This document shows, piece after piece, positions 33,101-44,585 of a stretch of 64,000 nt of DNA. The stretch is taken from contig JASXTE010000015.1 in the NCBI GenBank assembly GCA_030280995.1, forward strand, positions 18,428,001-18,492,000, given 5' to 3'. A program made the position numbers and the translations under genes. This DNA comes from Hemileia vastatrix (Eukaryota; Basidiomycota; Pucciniomycetes; Pucciniales; Zaghouaniaceae). Numbering within the stretch: position 1 is the stretch's first letter; each line of letters starts with the position of its first letter. The notes under the pieces are model-generated. The model ran no database searches, was not told where the DNA came from, and worked only from the letters and a program-made list of their open reading frames with translations.

Positions 33101-34696
33101 GCTTCTTAATTTCTTCATCCAAAAATTGAGTACAACCTTCTTTGCTCAAATGATGAATCAGAGAAAGCTTTTCTGCCTGCCACATAATTATTTGGCTATA
33201 CTGTTCCCCAAGATTTGAGTTTCTAGAGACTGTTGAAGATACTTCTTTCCCCAATAGCGACTGCCCCTGTCAGCCAGGCTATTCCAGGAGTCCAGTAAAT
33301 GATATATAAATTATAAAACTTTAAAGAGTGGGTAAGACTTGTATTTAATGAATATAACTTAATATTTTATTGCATAATGAAATTATATAAGAATTTTATT
33401 ATATACAAGTGTTACATTAAATTTATTGGTTATATATATTTTTATATATACAATTAAATTGAGCATAATATAATATATTCTACAAATAATGGCGCATTTT
33501 TATGTATTTAATAATTATAAATTTATATTTAATTAATTAAAAAACATATATTATAATTACAAGTGTAAATTTGATTTATAATATATTTAAATTAATTACT
33601 TAAATTTATATATTAAATAATACCTCTCATATGATACTAAACAATAATTAAGGACGCTTCTTTTGACCCTTAATTGTGTTAGAAAAAACAAATAAATTAA
33701 TTTGGACTAAATTGAGATTAATTGCTTGTTTTGTTGCGTCAAATTATTTTTTGTTTCACTTAAAATATCCTTTAATCAGAATGTACCATCTGTTGGGAAT
33801 TATATTTCTCATAGTTCCTATGTTTCCAATCTTGTTTAGTTATTCACTATTGTCACTTACTGATTTGGGAATTAATGGCGGGGAAATTGGATTCTTAATT
33901 GGGCTTTTAATTATTTGTTTCATGTTTTTCTCTATATTGTTATGTTTCATTTACTCTTTTGATATGTTTGTTTTATTCCATTCTAATCATTGTATTTACA
34001 AATATAGTAGCGCTTCAGAGGACCCATTGCCTATAAAAGGGCCTTGGATAATCCCCTGTAGCCTTATCACTTATTATACACTCAACAAATTAAATACAAT
34101 TTTTATATTACGTTTATATTCTTTTTATTAGTAATAAAATTCTAATTAAAATTCTATATAACAATTTAAAGGTTGCTTTAAGTCTGATAGTGATCATAGT
34201 GTCTGCTGCGCATAGTCCTTACATCCTAATAATATTAGTAATTAATAATAACCTCACTTTTGTCACCTCTCAAGAAACCCGTCGTTGATTCCTCTCAATA
34301 AATTAAATAATTTTATTAAATTTTATTTCTTTTATTACCCATACTCCTTTCCTCCTTCTCCTCCTCTCATTTCTTCCCTCTTTTCTTATCTCTTCTAGAC
34401 GACTGATCGACAGCCCCTATATAATAAATCATCAAAACATCATAAAGGCTTTTATTCTCACTTTGAACTATAGATATACAGCTTACCGTTTCTTTGGAGC
34501 TGGAACTTCCAATGTTAAGTGGATTGTTGGAAGAAATAACCATCTGGGCCTTCCTATTTCTTTCCTCTTGATGTTTTGCATAAGAATTAGAGCTTTTGAA
34601 AGCCATACCAACTTCAAAGGACCCAGAAGGAGTTTGATACTTTCTATTGACACATCCAAGCTCTTGAAATTGACATACATGAAAAAATGGAGGCAT
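30160..34696 (-). pseudogene. Tnp2-family (CACTA/En-Spm type) transposase, decayed
   Basis: Recognised from the block WLRPGGNRIGG, MMVCMNLPQEDRYKMETLFL, AIIPGPAEPTSEQLNHLLKF, YPQGQKLRVALFSLIGDIPA and GFSSHSALMFCSFC (32568-32150), which matches the Transposase_21/Tnp2 family of basidiomycetes. Then comes WSELNN followed by YCSIDVMHSHM, where the Asp-x-Met-His holds a catalytic Asp (about 31980). The C-terminal part follows: RRPSWLT, VPKSVG, LHFPFLLIPLW, LLGPP-type motif and GEWVNHILSEIPNNH (31430-30922), then a tail to a stop at 30160 after an intron (GTGAGT...TTGTAG). The N-terminal piece at 34696-34367 is less certain and is separated by an LTR-like insert. In-frame TGA at 32047, 31675, 31372 and 30571 and a TAA near 32637 disable it; homologues have Arg at the first of these. 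Tnp2 cuts and joins DNA by a DDE-type mechanism. Confidence 0.8.
33276..34300 (+). repeat. LTR-like insert within the Tnp2 gene, unclassified
   Basis: A ~1-kb AT-rich block separates the N-terminal piece of the Tnp2 gene from the rest. It contains a good TATA box, CCTATAAAAGGGCC (about 34029-34042), and the left edge resembles LTR starts (TGTCAGCC at 33268). I find no convincing target duplication or inner half, so the boundaries are approximate. A hydrophobic open frame inside it (33676-34131, plus) is judged spurious. Confidence 0.35.
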
Positions 34697-34780
34697 TGTA
34701 ATTGTGATAAATGTAGGAATAAGTTAGCTGTTGGAAGTTACCAATTGAAGGTATTCCTTTTTTTTCAAGGCACTAGCTAG

Positions 34781-35751
34781 TATAAGCTATATTATTTTAT
34801 CAAAAAAATATGATGGAATATGTGTTGAAATTATTTAAGTTTAAATGTTTAATTTTTAATCAGATAAATTATATATTAATTAAAAGATATTCAGTCTACT
34901 TTTTTTGTATTCTGTATACTCTCTGCATTTGTACAACAATGCATGCATGTTTTTCAGAATATTTTCTTTCATAGAAAAAATTCTATTGTACACACAAGCA
35001 TCTTAATTATTTTTCTATCAAATGCCTTCTGAGTTATATCTAACTACCCTATAAATTTTTGATTTTAGTAAAAATTCTTAGTTATGGACTATAAGAAAAG
35101 TAATCCATATTTTTAACATAATTATTTAATAAATACCCCAAAAATAAGGTTGATATTTTGTAAAAAACAATCACAAACATATTTCCTTCACTTTGAAAAT
35201 TGTTCTGTACTAGGTAGAATTTTCAATAAAGAAATAATCAAAAAAACTCAAATAATAGATGCTACAAATGTGTAAACCTTAAAGCATTACAAAAAATCTG
35301 AAACCTTGTATAAATTTTCATACATAAATGTGAAGAAGAGACACTCTAGTCTATTTATTCAGGTTGAAAAAAATTACTCAATGGAATATGTATTACTATC
35401 ATATTTGACCAAAAATAATTTTTCGGTAATCAAAAATTGAACATAGCCTCACATTTATCAAATTATTTTTGTGGAAAAATTTTTTGAAAAAAAAAATAAA
35501 TCATTTTCTCAAATGAGTCCGCTTTTATCACATAATCATTCTCTTCCTTTTGTACCATTCCTTTTGAGTTCAAATTGCATATAAAAGTATAATTTATTCA
35601 TATTATAATGCCATAATGTTGAAATATTTCTTATTCTTAATTTTTGTGATACTTCTCCTTAAATCAACTTTGATCATAAATTTTTGAAGCTCCACAATTT
35701 ATCCTTCCTATTTGTTTTATTTAATTGAACAATTTCTTAATATAATTGTTT
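34781..35751. other. AT-rich intergenic stretch
   Basis: Between the divergently placed Tnp2 gene (minus) and gene G3 (plus). It presumably holds the promoter of G3. No gene or repeat recognised. Confidence 0.5.
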
Positions 35752-36868
35752 ATGAACCCTAGTAGCTCTTACTTTCCTCATGGAAACCTGCCCAAAAACA
35801 CACAAACACTTAATAGAATTTTTAATGAGACTTTGCCTCCATTCAATTCTCACTTTTGTATATCTATACACAATTTTTGTCGTTCACTTTTGGATATTTC
35901 ACCAGAATCAAATGGATGAAAAAAACCCTACTGAAGAGCAATTAGACAGATTTTCATCATTTGACATGAATTCTTGCAACATCGCCTTTGAACTACCTCA
36001 TCCAGAATCAAATTCAGCTGTTTCGTAAAAGTTTCCACCAATTTTCTGTGAATCTTTTATTGGCCACCTTTGCATATGCGGTTTCCCAGGGTTAACTTTT
36101 TCTTGGAACCTAGATTGGTTTAACAAATGGAACCAGGTCTTGGCAAATATTCTCATTAAACACTAGGACAATGCCTTAAAAACCAATAATTTGATTGCAT
36201 ATCCAATTTACTCAACTCAAATTAGCTTCTCAAATCAAATGGGAGCTCTTCACCATTGGTTTTTAGGTCATTCTGATAAATTAAGACTTGGGAAGGATTC
36301 TGATAGCTCTCAAGAAATAATCAAAGTGAGAAAGCATAAATATAGAATAAAAAAAAGTATGAAAATACCCTTTTTTAAACCATTTTTATTTATGACCTTT
36401 ATTTCAAATAACAAAGATTCTTAGAATTCAGTTAAATGAACTAAACTTCTTAAACAACTTCCACATTGTGAAACTTATCACAACCTTTTCACAAACATCA
36501 AGTGTTGTTCAGACACTGAAATTGATAATGATGGATCTTTAAGACATATCTTAATGCAATGGAGGTCTGAATATTTTTCTAAAGTTGCACAATATCTTGA
36601 CCAACAACACTTTGATATTTGAGATACTTCGACCTACTCTGGAAGTGTGCTAAAGGACTTGGCCTTGTACAATAGAATCAGTTTGGTTTCAACATTATCA
36701 CATAACCTTAATCCTTCTCATGTCCCCTGGGGTTTGCCAAATGATTGTTATTCTCCCTTATATCTTGCATCTCTAAATCCTCAACAACTCAGACTTTTCA
36801 ATCCTCAAAATCCCAAAAATTTACCTGCTCTCCTTAAAATTCTTGCTTCTTCTAATGGGAGTGATTGA
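35752..36868 (+). pseudogene. Gene G3: unknown lineage-specific protein, decayed by stop codons only
   Basis: A tentative start at 35752 (MNPSSSYFPHGNLPKN) is followed by a small intron ending TTTCACCAG at 35908. From 35909 to 36868 one continuous frame of 320 codons can be read (MDEKNPTEEQLDRFSSFDMN, then CICGFPGLTFSWNLDWFNKW, GALHHWFLGHSDKLRLGKDS, DNDGSLRHILMQWRSEYF, PWGLPNDCYSPLYLASLN). It is broken by TAA at 36026, TAG at 36164 and 36422, and TGA at 36437 and 36620, but by no frameshift. Each stop is one C-to-T or G-to-A change from a sense codon. The domain is unknown to me; the style suggests a rust-specific family. It converges with the SNF2 gene. Confidence 0.55.
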
Positions 36869-37000
36869 AAAACTCCCTTAATAATAGGTTTGCACACTCA
36901 TACTCCTCATGTCCACTGTTTGGGACACTTAGCCTTGAAAACAAAAACATAATTTTAACAATTACTATTATCATTAAAATTTATAGAATTTTAATTCGGC

Positions 37001-39260
37001 TCACATTGTTAGCTCCATTTTTTTCCTTTGAATGTTATACATGCTGAATTCTATACTTCCATGCACAAAATAATTCAAAACATTTACTTCATTTTGCTGC
37101 CCCATTCTATAAAGCCAATCAACAGCCTGCTTCTCAACTTCTGGATTCCAATTTGGCTCCTATTTCAACATTGAAAATATAAAAAATTTAATATTTTTGT
37201 TCTTAATATGAAACATAAGACATTGAGCTCACCATTATATATACATTTTGAGCACACTTGAGATCTATACCCACTCCTGCATCCTGAATTGTTCCAACCA
37301 AAACTTGGAAATTATTATTAAAATAGAATTGATGCATATTTTTGTCTTGCTTTGTCCTGCTGAGTTCACCCATAATCTGGGTAAACCTAATATTGTGGTC
37401 ATCTAGAGCCATTTTTATTCTATTTTGAAATATTAGAAAATTGTTTTTAATAAGCCAAAACAATTTTGTAAAAAAATTCATTATAGAATCACTTACATCT
37501 GCCAAAAGTCTGCAAAGTTGGAGAATATAACAGCTTTTGGAAAATTTATACCCCTTTCACCAGACAAAAAGTTTTTCAAGTGGCATATAAGATGACAAAT
37601 CTTTGCGGAATACTGCCAAGTGAAATCAAAAGTTGGAGTTTCATCCAGATTTTTGTAGATTGGATGGTTGCAGAATTTTGTTAAAATCATCAGCTCTCTA
37701 AGAAACTCAGATGAGTCCCAAGGGAGGTCAGTGCTTCTGGAGGGCCCATATCGCTCAGTGAATCCTTCTTGAAGCACATCAAGTTTAGACATCCATGGAT
37801 CTGATAATTGAACCAATATCCCCCTTTGAATCTTTTTTGGAAGAGACAAAATTGCATCTTTTGTTCTACATAGGCTTATGACTTTCATTAAGTGATTGAT
37901 TGATTATATAGAATTAGCATTTCCTTTTTGAAAACCTGGAAAAAGGAAATTCTTCCATAGCCAGTCTTCTTGCCACTTTTTGATTCTAAGAAAATATATG
38001 AGACTTTGAAGGTCAGTGGGCCTGTTCTGAATTGGAGTTCCAGTCAAGAATAGTCTGTGTTGGGATTCCAAGTCAAATATTGTTTGAGCCCTCTGAGAGT
38101 AAGGATTTTTAATGTAACTAAGAGGAGTATTTAAAAAAATTGATTATAAAAATTAAGTTTTAAGTTTTAGATATAGAAATGGGCACTAACTGAGCTTCAT
38201 CTAAAACAACTCTATACCAATAGAGCTTTTGAGTCACCAGTATCTTTTTTTGGCTTTGATTTTTTGACATTGTTGGGCTAGCTGTTTCATAGGTCATTAA
38301 AACAATAGCAGTGTCCTGTAGCTCATTGACATTAGTATTTTGACAATCTTTCCCATAAAGAACCTTGAAAGTAAGCACATTATCTTCAAAGTGCACACTT
38401 ATTTCATTGATACAATTTGATAGTGTTGCCAGTGGGCATATAATTAGTGTGGCTGAACTCCAATTAATACCTTCTTGATTTTCCGATACCTGGAATTGTC
38501 TTGCTTCACTTTGAGTTGCACTTATAAGAGAAAGAGTTGACAGCGTCTTTCCCAAACCCATATCATCAGCAAGTATTGACCAGTTTCCTTCAGGGGTTAA
38601 TTGATTGTTAGGAAACTGATCTTTATAGTCATCAAATCCAGTTCTAAGCCAATTTTTGTCCTGGTTCCTCCACATGATATCAAACTTTTCCTTTAACATT
38701 TTTTCATTGTCAATAATAAAATTTATTGCTTGAAGTTGAGGTGTTTTGAGAACTGTTTTGATTCCTCAGATAAGTTGATCAGCTTTCCAATCTTGAGTGC
38801 TCTGAGATATTTGGAAAGAGCCTTCAAAAATTACATGCGGGATATTAAAAAAGATAGTGGAGTCATATTTCAGGATCGGACATAAATCAATTTGAGCAGA
38901 AGAAAATGCTTGTTTAGCAAGACTGATTAGTGTACTTGAAGAAAAGAGGCATCCCCAAAGTTGATACTGATTACCAAAAACTGGAACCAAGTAAGAATGA
39001 AAATAGAATGGCTTCATAGGATTTAAGGCACTTCTTTGGTTTTAATTTTGAGATCCAGACCCAATGGTCTGACTCTGCATTTGAGAAAGATTACCAACAA
39101 GGGTTGGTTTTCTTTCTTCAAATAGTCCAAAAATATGAACATTCAAATGGCCTTGCTGTAAAATTGTGGGGGTTGGTGAGTTTTGAAATCTTGAAATTAA
39201 ATTCATATGAATTTGATTGATCATTATTGACAGCTGTCCAACACATCTGAGACTTGACAT
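37001..39260 (-). pseudogene. SNF2-family DNA-dependent ATPase/helicase (Rad5/Rad16-like), decayed
   Basis: Motif I is LADDMGLGKTLSTLSLI (about 38580-38530). The Walker B box DEAH is completed by splicing: DEA plus CA at 38191, intron 38190-38118 (GTTAGT...TCTTAG), then T of the next exon, followed by YIKNPYSQRAQTIFDL. Then LFLTGTPIQNRPTDLQSLIY, an RTKD motif, and the C-terminal helicase half (PKAVIFSNFADFWQ; VLVGTIQDAGVGIDLKCAQN; EKQAVDWLYRMGQ, motif VI with Trp where Arg is usual). Further introns lie near 37500-37415 (GTAAGT) and 37235-37165. The final stop is at 37001. TAA at 39042, TGA at 38766 and a TAA near 37905 interrupt it. SNF2 proteins remodel chromatin or act in repair. Copies close to transposons are frequent in large basidiomycete genomes. 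Confidence 0.8.
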
Positions 39261-39800
39261 ATTAAGTAAGAATAGTATCTGAAGATAGTGGTTGTTAAAA
39301 GATGAATTGAAGCAAAAAATGAATAATCAGTTTTGAATAAAACAACAAAATAACTTTTTAGAATATGCTACACTAAGATCATAATTCTTTCACATGTATT
39401 ATTATTATCTTTTTAGAAAATATTTGAAGTAAATGAATGATAACTGAAATAAATAATATGGCTTAAAAATAAATCTTGAGCCTATAGAGTAAATTTGGGA
39501 TTGTGGAAGAAGAAAAATTTCCTTAATAAAAATGTGCTTTATTGTTACATTATAATCACAAAATAGAATAATTTCACTCTTATAAAACTTATTTATGTTT
39601 CTGTCTAATAGTAAAATGCTTTATATGGCAGTTCAAAATCCAAATTGAAACTACTACCTAGAACGATGTCTTGATACTAAAATACTTTTTGTAAGTCTCT
39701 GGACAGACACTTATGGTGATCTCAATAATATTAAAATTGATTTGAATTGTATGTTTTATCATATATCTATGTGATCTAAGGTAATAATTGAGATACTACA
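39261..39800. other. Intergenic stretch, nothing recognised
   Basis: Upstream of the SNF2 gene and before the approximate start of the LTR of element C. No gene or repeat supported. Confidence 0.4.
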
Positions 39801-40780
39801 GTTTAACCTTCTGTTACCAACTTGGCAAGAAAATATCTGTAGATTTTTTTAGACCCAATATCAAATTTTGCTTTCCACAAGATGGGAAAGTGAATATTAT
39901 GATATGTTAAGTGATATGTTCAAGCTTTGCTCAATCTGTGCTCAGCTGAAGATCAAAATAATCACCAATATCCAAGAGACCATTGATTGAGTTGGGTTGA
40001 ATCTAGGTCTAACCAATTACCAAATCTTTGTCCAATTGATTTAAATCTGGTTTCACATTGAATTCCCAACAGCTTCCCAACATTTTTAAATGAGGGGTAT
40101 TGCTAGAAATACCCCCCCAAAGTTTCTGTGGTGTTTAAGGTTCTTATTGAGTCTGGAGGTCAGGAGAAGCCTTGGACAAGCTCCTGATGAGCTCTGGCTG
40201 TGCTCTAGAAGGGAAATTAGGCACGTGACTTAGTATACTTAAGGACACCTCAGAATCAAAATTGGGTATCTCATAGATCTCATAGATCACATACATAAGA
40301 CAGATACATGATTATAAAAACCATTATTCATATTTTTCTTTTGTCAACAATATAATTAATTATTTGTAATACCCTTATAAAATAACAAATTTACATAACA
40401 CTTTAAATATTTTACTCAAAAAATCTTAAAAATTAACATATAGGGTATCATTAGAAAGGTCTCAACTCCAGGGACTCATTTATAGTATCTGTTTTCAAAA
40501 ATTATTAAAATCTAAAAATATTAAAACTTCCTTCTTTTAAAATATTGTTTCTGGTGTAACTTTATTGTTGCATTTCAGTTGTTTTGCACAGAAGAACTGC
40601 TCAATCATCCTAACAAGCATTAATTAAACAGGGTTTCATTCTTTATTATTATCAAGTAGACTTTTAAGCTTATTTATCTAAAAAACTCACAAATTCATTT
40701 ATAGGGACAGGGTTTTCTCTGATTATCCAACTCCTTTGGATTCTGCTTACAGCAAGGCGACTGTAAGAGTCTATTCTACA
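39800..40780 (+). repeat. 5' LTR of element C (left end approximate)
   Basis: The right end is firm: GTAAGAGTCTATTCTACA ends at 40780, just before the primer-binding site. From about 40110 it aligns, in reverse complement, with solo LTR S (shared GGCACGTGACT and TTCTTATTGAGTC-type blocks). The left end cannot be placed by eye and is set at the TGTTACC near 39810. Confidence 0.5.
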
Positions 40781-40784
40781 TTGG

Positions 40785-40801
40785 TGGCGCCTAAAGTGGG
40801 G
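40785..40801 (+). other. Primer-binding site of element C
   Basis: TGGCGCCTAAAGTGGGG just inside the LTR, similar to the tRNA-Lys-type site of elements A and D (TGGCGCCCAACGTGGGG) with differences in the middle. Confidence 0.55.
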
Positions 40802-40954
40802 GTTTGATATCTCTAGCTTTTAAAAGAACTTACTTGATACTTGGACTTTTAGCCTGCAAGAGGCTTGCTTTCTGAAACTCTTATCGATTTATTTATCTTA
40901 GCCTGCAAGAGGCTCACTTATTGGAATGCTTTATCTTTAATCTAATCTATTAGG

Positions 40955-43422
40955 ATGTCTTCTGCTACTGTATCTGATGTGTCTCTTCCTATGAAACCAT
41001 CAGTTAGGATTGTTTCTTGGGATGGGCCAAATTTTAATGTGGTAGAAGTTAAATGGTTTTTGAGCAGATATGAGCCTGCTGATTTGGTGGATGGAGCTAT
41101 ATGGTAAAGCAGATCAGGTTATTTATTGTTGACAGAGAGGTGGAAAAGGAGGTCATTTCTATGGAGGGTTATAAAAGGTTTGATTGGATAAGGCTGTCAA
41201 AAGAGATGGTTGATAGATGGGGTGTCAGGTATACTATGGTGGATCTCAATAAGATTGTCAGTGATTGGAAAGCTAAAGGTGGTGTTTCTAATATGGTGGA
41301 CTTCAAAAAGTTATGTGGACAGTTTGATGAAGTGGTGGAACATCTGATTTTTGTGGAGGAATAGGGCCATGAAAATCAGGCCAAGGGTCTATTCTGGTCT
41401 TCTTTTAGTAGGGATATTAGGATGGATGTTTTAAAAGAACTGTCTAGGAAAAATTTAATGAAGGATCTGCCTAACGGTGAACAGAAACTGCCGGCTTTGG
41501 AGATCATCAAGGAGAATATTCAAGGCTAATTAAAACTCATGGCACTGGACAAATATCAAGAATATTGTACTCAATATGTTAGCAAGGTTAGTGAAGTATT
41601 GGCTGAAAATAACGATATCATGATTAAAGCTCAAGAAGCCAAGATGGCTCAGATGGGACAGCCTGTTGCTAAAGTTGAGGGAAATGTAGACAACAAGAGG
41701 GTCGATCACTTGGCCGATTTAACTAAACAATTAAATATATTTGTTCAAGAAACTCAAAAAGCCAATAGAGCACCTGTGGCTTCAACTTCAACTTCTTCTT
41801 CCTACCAATCTAGAGGTTATGAGAGGAGGAATTATGGATTTAATGGAAATGGTAATGGTAATGTTAATGGTGGTAATGGTTTTGGAGGTGGACATGGCGA
41901 GTCCAGAGTGTGCTCTTATTGTAATAGGAGGGGACACAAGGCTGGACAATGTTATTTTTTGGATAGGGACTTGGATGCTGGAAGAGTAAAATTTGATGGA
42001 AAGGTTTATAAATTCCCTGATGGATCTTTCATCAAGCCCAGTGAAGTTCAAGCTCCCTTGCATTTGGTTAGGAGGAACATGTATTTGGGGAAAAGGACCA
42101 GGTTTGTTGAGCTACCTGGTGATGATGAAGAAAAGGTTAAAGGTGGTAAAGTTGATGATGGTAAAGATGTGGAAAAGGTAGATAAAGGAAAAGGTAAAGA
42201 GCTCAATAAGGCTATTTACTCAACTTCATTTGGTGGTTTGGAGTTATCCTTGGTAGTTAGGGCAGAGGAAAGTTGTATGGCAGGCAAATATGATGTCGAT
42301 GTTGCTAGAAGAGCAGCTGCTACTAAAGCTAAGAGTATCATTCAGAGCCAATTAAGGGCTAAACATGGCAAGGCAGAAATTAAAAAGTTGGAAAAGAAAC
42401 CTTACTCTAAGGACAAAATTTATAATACGCAGAAGGGGATGGCTGATATGGGGCCTCCTAGTTTTGGAAAGTTGGATTTAAATGGTGAGCCTATGCCTGT
42501 GGAAGAAGATTCAGATTATGAGGAGGATGTACCTTTGGCATCTCTCCCCAGACCAAGTTTTAGTGGTCCTACTCCTATGGAAGGGGTAAGGAGGACCAGT
42601 GATGAATCTGGATTAGTGAAAGTAGCTGGTGATGGAGCTAGGGTTATTAGTAATGAAGATGTTATAATGGGGGGTGAAGATGGCAATGTGGGTCCCCAAG
42701 AGGTGCCCAGGGCCAAGGTAACAAAATCTAGGGCTCAATATGAGAGGCCCATTGTTTCTGGACAAGAGAATGCAATGGAAACAGTTTTAGGAAGATTGAA
42801 TCAACTTCAAACTCCTTTATCCTTAGGAGAATTATTTACAATTAGTCCAGCCCTTGCAGAAAAGCAGAAGAAGCATTTGAAAAGGAGGAGAGTGTCCACT
42901 GGAGAGGTGGAATATATATGTGAAAATGTGGAGAAGTTTGGTGAGGAGGTGGAAACTCATTTTTATGCACCTTTAGGTTATTTGATGGCTACTCTCAATG
43001 TTAGAGATGTTAAGGACCTGTTAGATTCTGAGTCTCAAATTAATTTGATTTCTTTAGAGCAAGAAATAATTATAGGCTTGCCAATTAAATCTGGCACTGG
43101 TGGTAATCTCAGAAGTATTAGAGGGCATGCTACTGAGCTGATGGGTACAGAAGAGCATGTTAAGTTATATGTTGGTGGATTGGTTGGAAAGGTTCATTTC
43201 TATGTGGCCAAAGGAGATGTTAAAACAGTTCTTGGTGGTCCTTTTTTGATGGATTTTGAAGCCCATATTGGCTATCAAGCTGGTATGGGTATTAGTTTGG
43301 AGATTAAAGGGGACGATATGAGAAGGCTTCATATGCATCTAGAACCCCCAGGAGATGAAGGTTGGGAAACTAAGCCTGGGGTGACCACTATGTGTCAATT
43401 TTGTGTATGCACCAAGAAGCAG
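40955..43422 (+). pseudogene. Element C Gag with protease, truncated by element D
   Basis: Starts MSSATVSDVSLPMKPSV at 40955 and aligns with Gag of A and D. A small deletion near 41097 shifts the frame, and stops follow at 41362 and 41527. From 41539 it is open to the insertion point. It has a complete zinc knuckle, CSYCNRRGHKAGQC (CX2CX4HX4C, near 41911-41953), an Asn/Gly-rich stretch before it, and a protease region where the active site reads DSES instead of DSGS (near 43025), so the protease would be inactive. The sequence is interrupted at 43422 by the 5' LTR of D. The rest of C lies beyond D, outside the window. Confidence 0.8.
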
Positions 43423-44494
43423 TGTGGTCTTCCAACAATGGCAGGGGCCTTTGTTGTGCGGTTTGGTGCTGTTTGTGCATGTCTTAATTGACATTGTTTG
43501 AAGAATTGGGTATTTTTCTGGATTTATTCTGTGAATATTTGGACTGCAGGTATGTGGGTACTACCATTGGATAGCCCCGCCTTTTCTCTATATTTCATGT
43601 CTTGTGGACTTTTTTCATATTCTAAGTTTTAAGGGGTCATTTCCTCATATTTCATTATAAAAGATAGCCGTTTAATTTTGTTTTTCGTGTTTTATGGGCT
43701 AACCTTAAGTCTTGGGGTTAAGTGCTTAGTACCATTAGATAGGTCTAGTTTGACTCTATGCTTTATGTCACAATGTTGTCATAGCTTAATTTTGAGTTTT
43801 AAGGGTTTTAGTAGTGGTAGTGCATTTTTCTAAGTAGATTTGATGTTTTTAGTGGATTTCTGGCTTCAGGGAGGCGGGGCCGCTTCAGGCGGCCCGGGCG
43901 CCTCTGTTTTAGGAGGTTGTGGAGCGCTTTTTAAGGGGTTTTTATGCAATTTGGCTGGTACAGGTGCCAAATGTGTTGCTGTGCATGTATTTTAGGGTGT
44001 TGGTCCGTGTGTATTTACAATATAGGACAGTTCGGGGAATATCTATTCATCATACAACCATCCGGAGGTGGTATCCTTGTTCCTCACTCAGTTTTCACTG
44101 TTGTTAACCACAATTTGGCTGTGTCTTGTTGCAATTAAGTTCTTCATTAAACTTCACTAGCAACTGTTTTCTCTGTTATAGTCTTGCAAGCTATAGCAAG
44201 TATCATTTCTGTCTCTGGTGTGGACTTGCAATCTACATCAAGTATCATTTCTTTCTCTGGTTTGGACATTGGTCTGCATTTCAGATCTTTGGTTTGGTAG
44301 TCTGTCTGGGGACTACTTTCTTGGCTGATCAGGCAGTCAAGTGTTTGGGGAAGAGGCTTTTTGGTAAACAGGAACCAATTTACTGTAACAGGTAAATCTC
44401 ACTTCTTTTTCTAGAGGGACAGGGGTTTTTCTTTCTGGTTTTACTCCAACTCCCTTGGTCAAGGCCTATAGCTAGCACTATAGGATTGTCTACA
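43423..44494 (+). repeat. 5' LTR of element D
   Basis: Begins TGTGGTCTTCCAACAATGGC and ends GGATTGTCTACA. It is the reverse complement, with moderate divergence, of the LTRs of element A, including the GC-rich block near 43870-43910. Length 1072 bp. Confidence 0.9.
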
Positions 44495-44498
44495 TTTC

Positions 44499-44515
44499 TG
44501 GCGCCCAATGTGGGG
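44499..44515 (+). other. Primer-binding site of element D
   Basis: TGGCGCCCAATGTGGGG, one change (C to T at the CpG) from the site of element A. Complementary to the 3' end of tRNA-Lys. Confidence 0.7.
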
Positions 44516-44585
44516 TAAGAACCTGCTAGTTCTTTGGAATCTTTGTTGCCTGTGATTGGCTCTTTCTGTGTTTTGGACTTGAAGA

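Noticed and set aside
33676..34131. Hydrophobic 151-codon frame as a membrane protein gene
   Set aside because: It lies in an LTR-like AT-rich block, spans the TATA box, and has the composition expected from T-rich sequence.
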